Source: Proteiniclasticum sp043951855 (GTDB lineage Bacteria; Bacillota; Clostridia; Clostridiales; Clostridiaceae). From it: a DNA stretch of 64,000 nucleotides. The position numbers and the translations under genes were made by a program. The stretch covers positions 310,001-374,000 of the forward strand of contig NZ_JBINJW010000001.1 in assembly GCF_043951855.1 (NCBI RefSeq). Reading direction: 5' to 3'. Of the stretch, positions 8,795 through 16,715 are shown in pieces. The notes beneath the pieces were generated by a model. It had not been told where the DNA came from. It did no database searches and was given only the letters and a program-made list of their open reading frames with translations. Position 1 is the first letter of the stretch, and each line of letters starts with the position of its first letter.

Positions 8795-8818
8795 AACTGG
8801 CTTCATGGCCAGTTTTTT
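8795..8818 (+). terminator. Intrinsic terminator after the PGI-like gene
   Basis: AACTGGC (8795-8801) pairs with GCCAGTT (8808-8814) around a 6-base loop and runs into TTTTTT. It ends the repressor/PGI transcript. Confidence 0.85.
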
Positions 8819-8834
8819 AGATGCAATATACCAT

Positions 8835-8872
8835 ACCTGAACTATATTGATCAGAATATAGTTCAGGTTTCT
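8835..8872 (+). terminator. Second hairpin with T-rich tail
   Basis: A perfect 14-bp stem, ACCTGAACTATATT (8835-8848) with its complement at 8855-8868, loop GATCAG, then TTCTTTAT. It is probably a backup terminator for the rightward transcript, only 17 bases beyond the first one. The stem is symmetrical enough to act on both strands. Confidence 0.6.
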
Positions 8873-9216
8873 TTATACTAATATTAAAGAAAGATATCAA
8901 TCGATTTAGCTCCATGATAATTGCATGTACCTTGTGTGAAATTCAACATTCTAGAATTCACACGATGATATACATGTGTCTATCGTCTCTAACAAATCGA
9001 ACCCTGAAAGACACATGAAACCATGCATTTTTCAGGGTTCGCCCAGGGGCTTATTCTATTTTATGATACGGAAGATTCCATTTCAGAATGCTGATTTCAT
9101 GTATTATCGATTTTCGTAATACACCTTATCATTTTGATCTTCGAAATGAAATCCTTGTTCATGTGATTTACTGAGTTGTGCACAGAAACTTTTTTTATAG
9201 AAAAAAGCTTCAGGGA
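8873..9216. other. Intergenic stretch with further inverted repeats, no gene seen
   Basis: About 340 bases without a credible ORF. It contains an imperfect inverted repeat GTGTGAAATTC (8934-8944) with GAATTCACAC (8954-8963), and a perfect 12-bp pair CGAACCCTGAAA (8998-9009) with TTTCAGGGTTCG (9030-9041), 20 bases apart. The second has no T-tract on either strand, so it is not a classical terminator. It could be a structured 3' end of the leftward glycerate-kinase transcript, a small RNA, or a dispersed palindromic repeat. Confidence 0.4.
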
Positions 9217-10341
9217 TTATATCAGCAGTCTCAGGATGTTATCCGCAGTGGCTTCCAGATTTACTCTGCTCTTATGTTTACTGATTTCAAGTGGTTCAGG
9301 CAGCCGATTGATGGTGAATATGGAAGTCACACCATTTTCATAGGCTTCTTCCAGGTTCTCTTCTGCACCGCCAGCGATGACTATGACCGGCTTGTTCTGT
9401 TTCTTCGCTCTCTTTGCTACGCCGATAACCACTTTGCCTCTCAGACTCTGGCTGTCAATCTTCCCTTCCCCGGTGAAGATGTAATCCGCATCTGAAATAA
9501 TGTTTTCAAACTCCACTGTATCAAGTACAGTTTCTATCCCCATCTGCAGCTTAGAGTTGAAGAACGCCACCATACCGGCACCCATGGCACCAGCTGCTCC
9601 TGTACCAGGCATTTCAGCAAGATCCTTACCCAGATCTCTTTTGATGACTTCCGCCAGATGTTTTACACCCTTATCAAGCTCCAGCACCATTTCTTTATCC
9701 GCACCCTTTTGTGGCCCGAAGACATGAGCTGCTCCATGAGGTCCATACATGGGATTATCAATATCACACATGGTTACAACTTCCACGTTCTTAAATGCAT
9801 CATCCAGACCATCCAGACTGATTCTGTCGATATCTTTCAGTGTCGCTCCAGCAGGCACAAAGGATTCACCTGCTGCATTATAGAACTTCACACCCACAGC
9901 TGCTGCTGCGCCGCATCCACCATCATTGGTGCTGCTTCCGCCAAGACCAACCACGATTTTTTCAACGCCCTGCTTCGCAGCATGAAGCATCAGTTCACCA
10001 ACTCCATAAGTTGTTGTCTTTCTGGGATCCTTTCGGTCTTCCACCAGAGGCAGACCTGCAGCCGCAGCCATTTCGATGACAGCGGTTTTTCCTTCATCAA
10101 TGAGTCCGTAGTATGCACTTGTCTCATCCAGGAAGGGACCTTTCACGCTCATTTCCACTTTTTCTCCGGTCAGGGCTGTAAGAAAGCAGTCTACGCTTCC
10201 TTCTCCACCATCTGCCACAGGAATGGATACTATTTCCGCATCACTGAAGTGCTTACGGATTGTGCTTTCCAATGTTTCGCAGATTTCCGTCGATGACATG
10301 GTGCCCTTGAATGAATCCGGTATCAATATAAATTTCTTCAT
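9217..10341 (-). CDS. glxK: Glycerate kinase (GarK/GlxK family)
   Basis: A 374-residue kinase that phosphorylates D-glycerate to 2-phosphoglycerate (or 3-phosphoglycerate in some members), feeding lower glycolysis. Family hallmarks: the N-terminal LIPDSFKGTMSS, ADGGEGSVDCF, GLGGSSTNDGGCGAA near residue 130, and FTGEGKIDSQSLRGKV near residue 285. The start is the ATG at 10341, with GAGGG upstream; the longer in-frame extension to 10380 lacks a ribosome site. It is the last gene of the kdgT-larA-glycerate kinase operon behind the sigma-54 promoter. The genome has a second, unrelated glycerate kinase at 19760. Confidence 0.93.
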   Translation of the reverse strand: MKKFILIPDSFKGTMSSTEICETLESTIRKHFSDAEIVSIPVADGGEGSVDCFLTALTGEKVEMSVKGPFLDETSAYYGLIDEGKTAVIEMAAAAGLPLVEDRKDPRKTTTYGVGELMLHAAKQGVEKIVVGLGGSSTNDGGCGAAAAVGVKFYNAAGESFVPAGATLKDIDRISLDGLDDAFKNVEVVTMCDIDNPMYGPHGAAHVFGPQKGADKEMVLELDKGVKHLAEVIKRDLGKDLAEMPGTGAAGAMGAGMVAFFNSKLQMGIETVLDTVEFENIISDADYIFTGEGKIDSQSLRGKVVIGVAKRAKKQNKPVIVIAGGAEENLEEAYENGVTSIFTINRLPEPLEISKHKSRVNLEATADNILRLLI

Positions 10342-10411
10342 TTTACCCTCCATAGCCCTAAAATAAGATCGCATGACCAAATCTTACTGCTCAGTCATGC
10401 GATCAATACTT

Positions 10412-11686
10412 CTATAGTACGATTACAGATACACCATCTGGAATTACAGCAATTTTCGCATCCTTATTGCCCAGCATTTCTTCTGCCTTCTCCAGAGCTT
10501 CCTCTATGGAATGCGCTGGTGTCATATGAAGATCTTCTACAATCTGATCCTCTGCATCTGAAATATAGATTACTTTGTAGTTTTTCAGGATTCTGGCGAA
10601 AATCTGTGACTGCCACTGATCCGGAATCGTATCCTCACTTGGTGTTGCAAGGAATTCGTTCATCATCTTTTCTACATCCTGCTCTTCTTTGAAGGTTTTG
10701 TAGAACTGTTCTCCACCATGGCCATCATTGGATTTTGCGCCAATGATCATGACACCTCCTGGATTCATGGTAGCTTCCGCTGCTGTCATGCACTTTACCG
10801 CCTGATAGATGTTCTGATCCAGTGGATATCCACCATTGGTCGTGATGACGATATCAGATGGTACTGCATCCACTTTACACTTGCTGTTCAGGAAGTTTCT
10901 TCCGTCAGTATGTGCAAGATCCGCATCTCCTGCCACCGCATAGATGACTTCCTTGTCGGAGTTGATCACCACGTTGCAGATGAAGTCCAGTCTTGCTGCT
11001 CTTGCAGCATACAGCATATCCTTATGGATCGGATTCCCTTCGATGATGCCTGTTCTTGATCTTTCACTGTCTATGAATGTAGCATTGTGATTATACATGA
11101 CTGTCTTTCTGCTTGCCACACCAGGAAGCACACTCTTTCGTCCCCCTGAATATCCGGCGAAGAAATGAGGTTCGATGAATCCTTCTGAAACCAGAAGATC
11201 CGCTTCCAGCGCGATTTTATTCAGTATCATTCTTCCACCTGATGGCAGTATACCGATATCCGTCAGCATGCTTTCATCGTCACAGTCGTGCACGTAGATG
11301 TTTTCACTTTCCACGATTTCAGGACCGAACTTTGAAACCAGTTCATCCTTTGTGGTTCCTCTGTGACAGCCTGTTGAGATCAGAATCGTGATTTCCGCTT
11401 CAGGATTTCCTGTTCTGATTTCTTCCAGCATCAGCGGCATGATGATCTTGCTTGGTACAGGTCTAGTGTGATCGCTGGCGATGATGGTTACTTTGTTCTT
11501 TCCTTTAGCCATATCACGCAGTTTCGGTGTACCGATCGGATTTTCAAGTGCTTCTTTCACAAGTTCCACCTGACTCTTCTCTGGTACATAATGATGCATT
11601 TCAGAAACCATAACCGCACTTATTCTCTCATCTGGAATTTCTGCGTTTAAGGTTTCCTTGCCGTATGGCAATACAATCTTTGTCAT
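10412..11686 (-). CDS. larA: Nickel-pincer lactate racemase family protein (LarA), canonical active site
   Basis: A 424-residue LarA. Every catalytic residue falls at the same number as in Lactobacillus plantarum LarA: D72 and R75 (SDHTRP), H108 (STGCHRGTTKDE), H174 (IEPHFFAGYSGGRK), K184 that binds the nickel-pincer cofactor, and nickel-ligand H200. The enzyme should therefore invert C2 of a 2-hydroxyacid by hydride transfer. The operon gives the likely substrate: downstream is glycerate kinase and upstream a KdgT permease, so conversion of L-glycerate, or C2 epimerisation of a sugar acid such as erythronate/threonate, is more plausible than lactate. Cofactor-making LarB, LarC and LarE are not encoded in the window and must be supplied elsewhere. 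Start ATG at 11686 after AGGAGGAG. Confidence 0.88.
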   Translation of the reverse strand: MTKIVLPYGKETLNAEIPDERISAVMVSEMHHYVPEKSQVELVKEALENPIGTPKLRDMAKGKNKVTIIASDHTRPVPSKIIMPLMLEEIRTGNPEAEITILISTGCHRGTTKDELVSKFGPEIVESENIYVHDCDDESMLTDIGILPSGGRMILNKIALEADLLVSEGFIEPHFFAGYSGGRKSVLPGVASRKTVMYNHNATFIDSERSRTGIIEGNPIHKDMLYAARAARLDFICNVVINSDKEVIYAVAGDADLAHTDGRNFLNSKCKVDAVPSDIVITTNGGYPLDQNIYQAVKCMTAAEATMNPGGVMIIGAKSNDGHGGEQFYKTFKEEQDVEKMMNEFLATPSEDTIPDQWQSQIFARILKNYKVIYISDAEDQIVEDLHMTPAHSIEEALEKAEEMLGNKDAKIAVIPDGVSVIVL

Positions 11687-11714
11687 TTGTCTCCTCCTAT
11701 TGAAAAACGATCTT

Positions 11715-12671
11715 CTAAGCTGCAGCTTCTACTTTCTTCTTTGCTTTTTCTCTCTTATCGAGCCATGAAACAAGAAGTGGTGCTAGAATTGCTGTTACAA
11801 TGATGGCAGCGGCAATCTGAGCTGTAGCGGTTGCTGCGATATTTACAAGACTAGGATCTACTGCTGCAAGAGCTGCAGGTGTAGCAACTGAGTTTCCGGC
11901 AGATGTACCGATAGCAGCACCAATCTGCGGATTCTGGACTTTCATAGCCTTGAACAGGAAGTAGCCACCGAAACCTGTCAGCGCAGTTACAAGTAAACCA
12001 AGAAGAATACCAGGGCCACCTGCTTCAATCAGCTGTCTGAAGTTCAGTGCTGAACCCAGTGGGAAAGCAAAGAATGGAATCATGATGACAGTTGCTGGAG
12101 CGAGGAACTTTCTGATTTCTTCATCCATATTACCTAAAATGAAACCTGCAAGAATAGGTACTATTGTTGCTACCAGAGCAATGAAAGGAATTTCTGCGAT
12201 TCCTGTTGCACCGAATGCGAGCATAGTGAAGAACGGTCCGTCATTGATGGATAGAATGGATACAGCACCAACGTCTGTGGAATCACCGTATTCACCTGCT
12301 AAAGCCGCATACAGTCCACCATTGGAGTTTGTAAGTGCCGCGATGAGAACAAGTGGTGACAGTCCCAGGACACCTGCTGGTCCCCATATTCTGTTTACAA
12401 TTACACCAACACCAGCACCGATAAGGAACTTGACTAGTGTCAGCATCGCTCCTTTATATAATGGCATACCAGCCTGCTTTACGCTGATCTGTGCTCCATT
12501 GGCAAAAAGGAATACTGCAAGAATAGGAAGTGCGCCTGTTTTCCATAAGTGTGTAGTGAATCCCCCGATTTCAAGAACCTGTGGAAAGAATGTGTTGATT
12601 GCTGCACCAAGAAGTAGTGGAATAACCATCAGGCCTCCGGGTACTTTTTTGACCATTTGTAGAATGTTCAT
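11715..12671 (-). CDS. kdgT: 2-keto-3-deoxygluconate permease family transporter (KdgT)
   Basis: A 318-residue membrane protein with about ten hydrophobic segments, typical of the KdgT (2-keto-3-deoxygluconate permease) family: MVKKVPGGLMVIPLLLGA at the start, LTNSNGGLYAALAGEYGD in the middle, and a C-terminal charged tail. It is the first gene of the sigma-54-driven operon and most likely imports the sugar acid that LarA and glycerate kinase then process. The family label does not guarantee 2-keto-3-deoxygluconate as substrate, since homologues carry other short sugar acids. Start ATG at 12671 after AAAGGAGG. Confidence 0.9.
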   Translation of the reverse strand: MNILQMVKKVPGGLMVIPLLLGAAINTFFPQVLEIGGFTTHLWKTGALPILAVFLFANGAQISVKQAGMPLYKGAMLTLVKFLIGAGVGVIVNRIWGPAGVLGLSPLVLIAALTNSNGGLYAALAGEYGDSTDVGAVSILSINDGPFFTMLAFGATGIAEIPFIALVATIVPILAGFILGNMDEEIRKFLAPATVIMIPFFAFPLGSALNFRQLIEAGGPGILLGLLVTALTGFGGYFLFKAMKVQNPQIGAAIGTSAGNSVATPAALAAVDPSLVNIAATATAQIAAAIIVTAILAPLLVSWLDKREKAKKKVEAAA

Positions 12672-12711
12672 GTTTTTCCTCCTTTTATTGTAAATGATTG
12701 CACTAATATAA

Positions 12712-12729
12712 TAGCAATTCCCGTGCCAA
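12712..12729 (-). promoter_or_regulatory. Sigma-54 (-24/-12) promoter of the kdgT-larA-glycerate kinase operon
   Basis: The minus strand reads TTGGCACGGGAATTGCTAT. GG and GC are exactly 10 bases apart and match the consensus TGGCACG-N4-TTGCW. It lies about 40 bases upstream of the kdgT start, facing it. The sigma-54 activator gene is immediately upstream and rpoN is 5 kb away. Confidence 0.88.
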
Positions 12730-12820
12730 TGTTTAAAAATGCACGAATATATAAATTTCTGATAATATTTAGATTATAGTATGCTGAAATTATCAGTTTA
12801 TCAACAGTATTGCCGCGGTT

Positions 12821-12875
12821 TTTCACATTGAAACGTATATATGTTTCAATGTGAAACAACGTTTCAATGTGAAAC
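12821..12875. promoter_or_regulatory. Three enhancer palindromes (GTTTCA-N3-TGAAAC) for the sigma-54 activator
   Basis: Two perfect copies of GTTTCAATGTGAAAC (12843-12857 and 12861-12875) and one inverted near-copy, TTTCACATTGAAAC (12821-12834), lie about 100-145 bases upstream of the -24/-12 promoter. That is the normal distance for upstream activating sequences of bacterial enhancer-binding proteins. They sit between that promoter and the end of the PrpR-like gene, so the encoded activator is the natural candidate to bind them. Confidence 0.82.
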
Positions 12876-12882
12876 ATCCGCT

Positions 12883-14772
12883 CTACTTCTGCAGTTTCCT
12901 CCATAATGTGGATCTGCTGATTCCTAGAATATCGCAGGTCTTCTGCACATTCTGTTCATTCTCATGAAAAACTTTCTGAATATACCAGTCTTCCAGATTT
13001 TTCAGTGTGCTGTTTTCCGGTATCTCTTTAATCTCTTCACCAGGCTCCATTCTTTTCAGTTTTTCAGCCTGCGGAGAAGCTGCTTCTCTCTCTTGAAGCA
13101 GTTGATCAAATGAAGATACAATAACTGATCTTTCCATGAGATTTTCCAGCTCACGGATATTGCCCTCAAATTCACGTGTAAGCAGTGCCTGCTTCAAAGG
13201 TTCAGTGACCTCCAGTTTCTTCTTCCCATAAAGCCTGGAGAACTTGTCAATAAAGTGTTCTGCCAGAAGCACAATATCTTCTGTACGTTCCTTCAGTGTT
13301 GGGATGCGCAGTGCCAGGACATTAATACGGTAATACAGGTCTTTCCGGAAAAGGTCCTTCTCGACCATATCCTGAAGTTTTCTGTTTGATGCTGTAATGA
13401 TCCTCACATCAACAGGTATCACCTTGTTGCCTCCTACACGTCTGACTTCCTTTTCCTGCAGGACCCTTAGCAGTCTTCCCTGGAGTTCCATGGGGATTTC
13501 ACTGATTTCATCTAGGAATAGCGTGCCGTTATGTGCCAGTTCAAAAATCCCTGGCTTTCCGCTCTTCTTGGCTCCCGTGAAAGCACCTTCCTCATAGCCG
13601 AAAAATTCACTTTCAATGAGATTTGCCGGTAAAGCCGCACAGTTCACCGCAAGAAATGCACCGTCCCTTCTCTTGCTCGCATTATGAATACTCTGAGCAA
13701 ACAGCTCCTTGCCTGTGCCGGATTCACCGAAAATATGAACAGGCGCATCATAAAGCGCATATTCCCTGGCTGTTTCAATACTGTCTTTCATCTCAGCACT
13801 TTTGTGTATGATTTTCCCGAAGTCGTATTTCGCTACAAATCCTTTTTTTGCTATGGATTTACGGATATTGAATTCCATTCTCTGAATTTCCTGAATCTCC
13901 TGAAAAGTGATGACCGTTCCGTTCACGCCCTCGCTTTCAAGAAGTGGAATCTGATTAAATGAAAGCTTGAGCCTTCCTTCACTGACCATTTCACCCACAT
14001 ATTTCTTCTTCGATTGGAGCATCTCATGGATTCTGGGATTTGTGAAAACCTCATGGATTTTTCTTCCAATGGACTCTGCTGCAGGGATCTTGAGAATATT
14101 TTCTGCCGTCTGATTGAAATGCGTAATACGATCCTTATGGTCGATGGAAATAATTCCATCTCCCACAAAATTCATCACTGCACGAAGATGTTCCGTCATA
14201 TGCTTTTCATGTTTTATCGCTGAAAGAATTCTTCTTGCTTCCTGTATCGCCACTTGTATGGATTCCTTCTGAGAGGAAATCATGATACCTCTGCAGTTGA
14301 GTCCCTGAACCACTTTGGCCGCATTGGAATCTCCGACGAAGGTACGGATTCCTTTTCCTTTGTATTCTTCGATGATGTCAGGAATCTCCGACTCGCTATT
14401 GAGAAGAATCATCTGGACCTCGTTGGGGATGATCTTTTTCAGTACATTAAACCCGAATACCACATTGGAATATCCAACAAGACCGATGACCTCATTGGGA
14501 TCCTTGATCTGGTCAAAGGAGTTCACAATATCATAGGCACTGACCTTGATTTCAACCACAGGAATCTTCAGCTGCGACTTCACCAGTTTATAGGTTCCAC
14601 CGCGGGCAACAATGATCTTGACGCCTTCTTTCTCGAGCTGTTTTGCGATTTCAAGACCTTTGCTCATGGTCCCAAGCACCACGTCCACATTGCTGTATCC
14701 CTGTTCACTGATGATTTCAGCTGTCTTGTCGTATACATCCTGTATGGGGGCTAATACTACAATATCCTTCAT
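12883..14772 (-). CDS. Sigma-54-dependent transcriptional activator with PrpR N-terminal, PAS, AAA+ and Fis-type domains
   Basis: A 629-residue enhancer-binding protein. Domains in order: a PrpR-like sensor domain (about 1-180), a PAS domain (about 190-300; GDGIISIDHKDRITHFN), the AAA+ ATPase (about 320-555) with Walker A GESGTGKE, the sigma-54-contacting loop GAFTGAKK and Walker B GTLFLDEI, and a Fis-type helix-turn-helix at the end (CDILGISRSTLWRKLQ). PrpR domains sense small organic or sugar acids or acyl compounds. It is followed by three enhancer palindromes and a -24/-12 promoter for kdgT-larA-glycerate kinase, so it most likely activates that operon. Its gene lies downstream of pdxA2-like, 35 bases away, after AAAGGAGG, suggesting co-transcription with the acid-sugar kinase operon. 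Confidence 0.92.
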   Translation of the reverse strand: MKDIVVLAPIQDVYDKTAEIISEQGYSNVDVVLGTMSKGLEIAKQLEKEGVKIIVARGGTYKLVKSQLKIPVVEIKVSAYDIVNSFDQIKDPNEVIGLVGYSNVVFGFNVLKKIIPNEVQMILLNSESEIPDIIEEYKGKGIRTFVGDSNAAKVVQGLNCRGIMISSQKESIQVAIQEARRILSAIKHEKHMTEHLRAVMNFVGDGIISIDHKDRITHFNQTAENILKIPAAESIGRKIHEVFTNPRIHEMLQSKKKYVGEMVSEGRLKLSFNQIPLLESEGVNGTVITFQEIQEIQRMEFNIRKSIAKKGFVAKYDFGKIIHKSAEMKDSIETAREYALYDAPVHIFGESGTGKELFAQSIHNASKRRDGAFLAVNCAALPANLIESEFFGYEEGAFTGAKKSGKPGIFELAHNGTLFLDEISEIPMELQGRLLRVLQEKEVRRVGGNKVIPVDVRIITASNRKLQDMVEKDLFRKDLYYRINVLALRIPTLKERTEDIVLLAEHFIDKFSRLYGKKKLEVTEPLKQALLTREFEGNIRELENLMERSVIVSSFDQLLQEREAASPQAEKLKRMEPGEEIKEIPENSTLKNLEDWYIQKVFHENEQNVQKTCDILGISRSTLWRKLQK

Positions 14773-14807
14773 TTTTGCCTCCTTTATAAGCAGACTTCAG
14801 CTCTCTT

Positions 14808-15854
14808 CTACCTGTTTTTCTGACCCATTCTCGCTTTGGCCAGCTCAATTCCGTACGAGATGGCATTGAGCATACTCTCTTCCGAAGCGGTTCCTTTTCC
14901 TGCCTGGTCGAATGCGGTGCCATGATCAACGGAGCTTCTGATGATGGGCAGCCCCAGCGTGACGTTCACGCCGTTGACAGCTTTCCAGTTCCCTGTGGCC
15001 TGATCCATCTGAAAACCCACAACCTTCATCGGGATATGCCCCTGGTCATGATACATGGCAACAACGATGTCGTACTGACCCCCTATGGCTTTTGAGAAAA
15101 CTGTATCAGGAGGTACGGGTCCCTCTACAGAAAGCCCCTTTGCCTTCGCTTCTACAATGGCAGGAATAATTTCTTGAATCTCCTCTTCACCAAAGAGCCC
15201 CCCTTCTCCTGAGTGAGGGTTAAGACCCGCCACCGCGATTCTCGGATTCTCTATGCCAAGACTGAGACATGCCTTCTGTGCGATTTCAATAACTTCAAGA
15301 ACACGTTCCTTTTTAACAAGATCACACGCTTTTCTGAGAGATACATGAGTTGATACATGCACAACCCGGAATTTTTCATGGGCTAGCATCATGCTGTAGC
15401 TTCTTGTCCCTGTGAGTTCCGCATAGATCTCAGTATGCCCGTTATAATGGTAGCCTGCCTTGTTGAGCGCTTCCTTGTTCAGCGGACCTGTGATGGTGGC
15501 ATCGATCTGATTATCCATGGCCAGTTCAATGACTTTTTCAATGGCCTCAAATGCCGCTTTCCCACCTGTTGTACTCACCTTTCCGTAAGGTACATCTTCA
15601 AGGGCAAGCTCTGTTCTATGGAATACATCTATGGTTCCATGTACGAATTTCGCCTCTTCCACATTTTCAATTCTGTTGATCTTCAGAGGATTACCGATAA
15701 GCAGAACCGCGCGTTCCACAATGTCGCTATTCCCTACAACCAGGGGCCTGCATGCTTCATAGACCTCCTTGCGGTTCAGGGCTTTCACCACAATCTCAGG
15801 TCCTATTCCTGATACATCCCCCATAGTAATTCCAAGTATTGGTAATTGATTCAT
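14808..15854 (-). CDS. pdxA2: PdxA2-like 4-phosphate-threonate/erythronate dehydrogenase (PdxA family)
   Basis: A 348-residue NAD-dependent, metal-dependent decarboxylating dehydrogenase of the PdxA family. The opening LGITMGDVSGIGPEI, the central YNGHTEIYAELTG, and the late MYHDQGHIPMKVVGF, with its metal-binding histidine, are typical. PdxA proper acts in vitamin B6 synthesis, but the close pairing with a DUF1537 kinase (16716) points to PdxA2, which oxidises and decarboxylates 4-phospho-D-threonate or erythronate to dihydroxyacetone phosphate and CO2. No other pyridoxine genes are nearby. Start ATG at 15854 after AAAGGAG. It lies between the DeoR gene and the sigma-54 activator in the same leftward operon. 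Confidence 0.87.
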   Translation of the reverse strand: MNQLPILGITMGDVSGIGPEIVVKALNRKEVYEACRPLVVGNSDIVERAVLLIGNPLKINRIENVEEAKFVHGTIDVFHRTELALEDVPYGKVSTTGGKAAFEAIEKVIELAMDNQIDATITGPLNKEALNKAGYHYNGHTEIYAELTGTRSYSMMLAHEKFRVVHVSTHVSLRKACDLVKKERVLEVIEIAQKACLSLGIENPRIAVAGLNPHSGEGGLFGEEEIQEIIPAIVEAKAKGLSVEGPVPPDTVFSKAIGGQYDIVVAMYHDQGHIPMKVVGFQMDQATGNWKAVNGVNVTLGLPIIRSSVDHGTAFDQAGKGTASEESMLNAISYGIELAKARMGQKNR

Positions 15855-15948
15855 TTCCTACTCCTTTCGGTTCAGCAGTCCACCGAGCCGCAACTTATTT
15901 TTTCTTCTGTTTTCAGCTGTACATCATCCAGTTCATTCCCTGCATTTT

Positions 15949-16698
15949 CTACCAGAGAATCTCCACATTCTGCTCCTTTAGTCCATCAAGAAAACTCTGG
16001 TCCGGCTTTTCATTTGTCAGAATCCTGTGAAAGTCCGGAATTTTGCCAAATGAGAACGGAAAGGACAGACCGAACTTGGAATCATCAACCAGCATGAATT
16101 TCTCATCGATCCTTCTCATCAGAAATGATTTAATATCTTTCTCCGGCAAGGTTCTGTTGGAGTACCCGGTTGTCATGGTAACGCCACTTGCTGTAAAAAA
16201 TCCTTTGTCGAAATGATAAGCATCAAGGAAAGCAAGGGAGGTTTCTCCAGTGAGCGACAAAGTGTTTTTGTTCACACTACCGGGTATAAGAACAACCTTC
16301 ACATGTTCTGCAGTATTTGCCATCTTCATGGAGAACATGATGTTGTTTGTGAATACTGTGATGTCCTTCTTGCTTTTTATAGCTTCTGGAAGAAACATGT
16401 GTGTGGAGCCTGAATCGACAAAAACAACATCTCCCTCATTGATGAATTCTGACGCCATTCTTGAAATCTTCCTTTTTCCTTCAGCCTGTATGTTCATTCT
16501 TGCCTTGAAAGTCAGGAGCTGATCCTTTGTATTTGCGTAGATTACTCCATAACCTTTTCTGATGCTGCCCATATTCATAAGTTCACTGATATATCTGCGC
16601 ACCGTACTTTCTGAAAGATTGAATTTCTCCATGAGTTCCTTTGGAGATACACTCTGATTTTCAAAAATATAGAGTTCGAGTTCCTTTATTTTTCTCAT
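15949..16698 (-). CDS. DeoR-family transcriptional regulator
   Basis: A 249-residue regulator. The N-terminal winged helix-turn-helix is recognisable in SPKELMEKFNLSESTVRRYI (about 18-37), followed by the DeoR C-terminal sugar-phosphate sensor domain with VDSGSTHMFLPEA, FTNN and the late LVDDSKFG. It is encoded between the DUF1537 kinase and PdxA2-like genes, so it probably represses this operon and responds to a phosphorylated acid sugar. A 39-bp inverted repeat just downstream of the -10 box of the operon (17992-18030) is its likely operator. Confidence 0.9.
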   Translation of the reverse strand: MRKIKELELYIFENQSVSPKELMEKFNLSESTVRRYISELMNMGSIRKGYGVIYANTKDQLLTFKARMNIQAEGKRKISRMASEFINEGDVVFVDSGSTHMFLPEAIKSKKDITVFTNNIMFSMKMANTAEHVKVVLIPGSVNKNTLSLTGETSLAFLDAYHFDKGFFTASGVTMTTGYSNRTLPEKDIKSFLMRRIDEKFMLVDDSKFGLSFPFSFGKIPDFHRILTNEKPDQSFLDGLKEQNVEILW

Positions 16699-16715
16699 TC
16701 TGATGCACCACCTTT

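Noticed and set aside
9658..10296. 212-codon rightward frame opposite glycerate kinase
   Set aside because: It is the antisense of a clear conserved gene, Cys/His/Ile-rich in the way antisense frames are, with no family features.
12668..12904. 78-codon leftward frame between kdgT and the sigma-54 activator
   Set aside because: It runs through the three enhancer palindromes and the -24/-12 promoter, has a low-complexity repeated start from the palindromes, and lacks a ribosome site.
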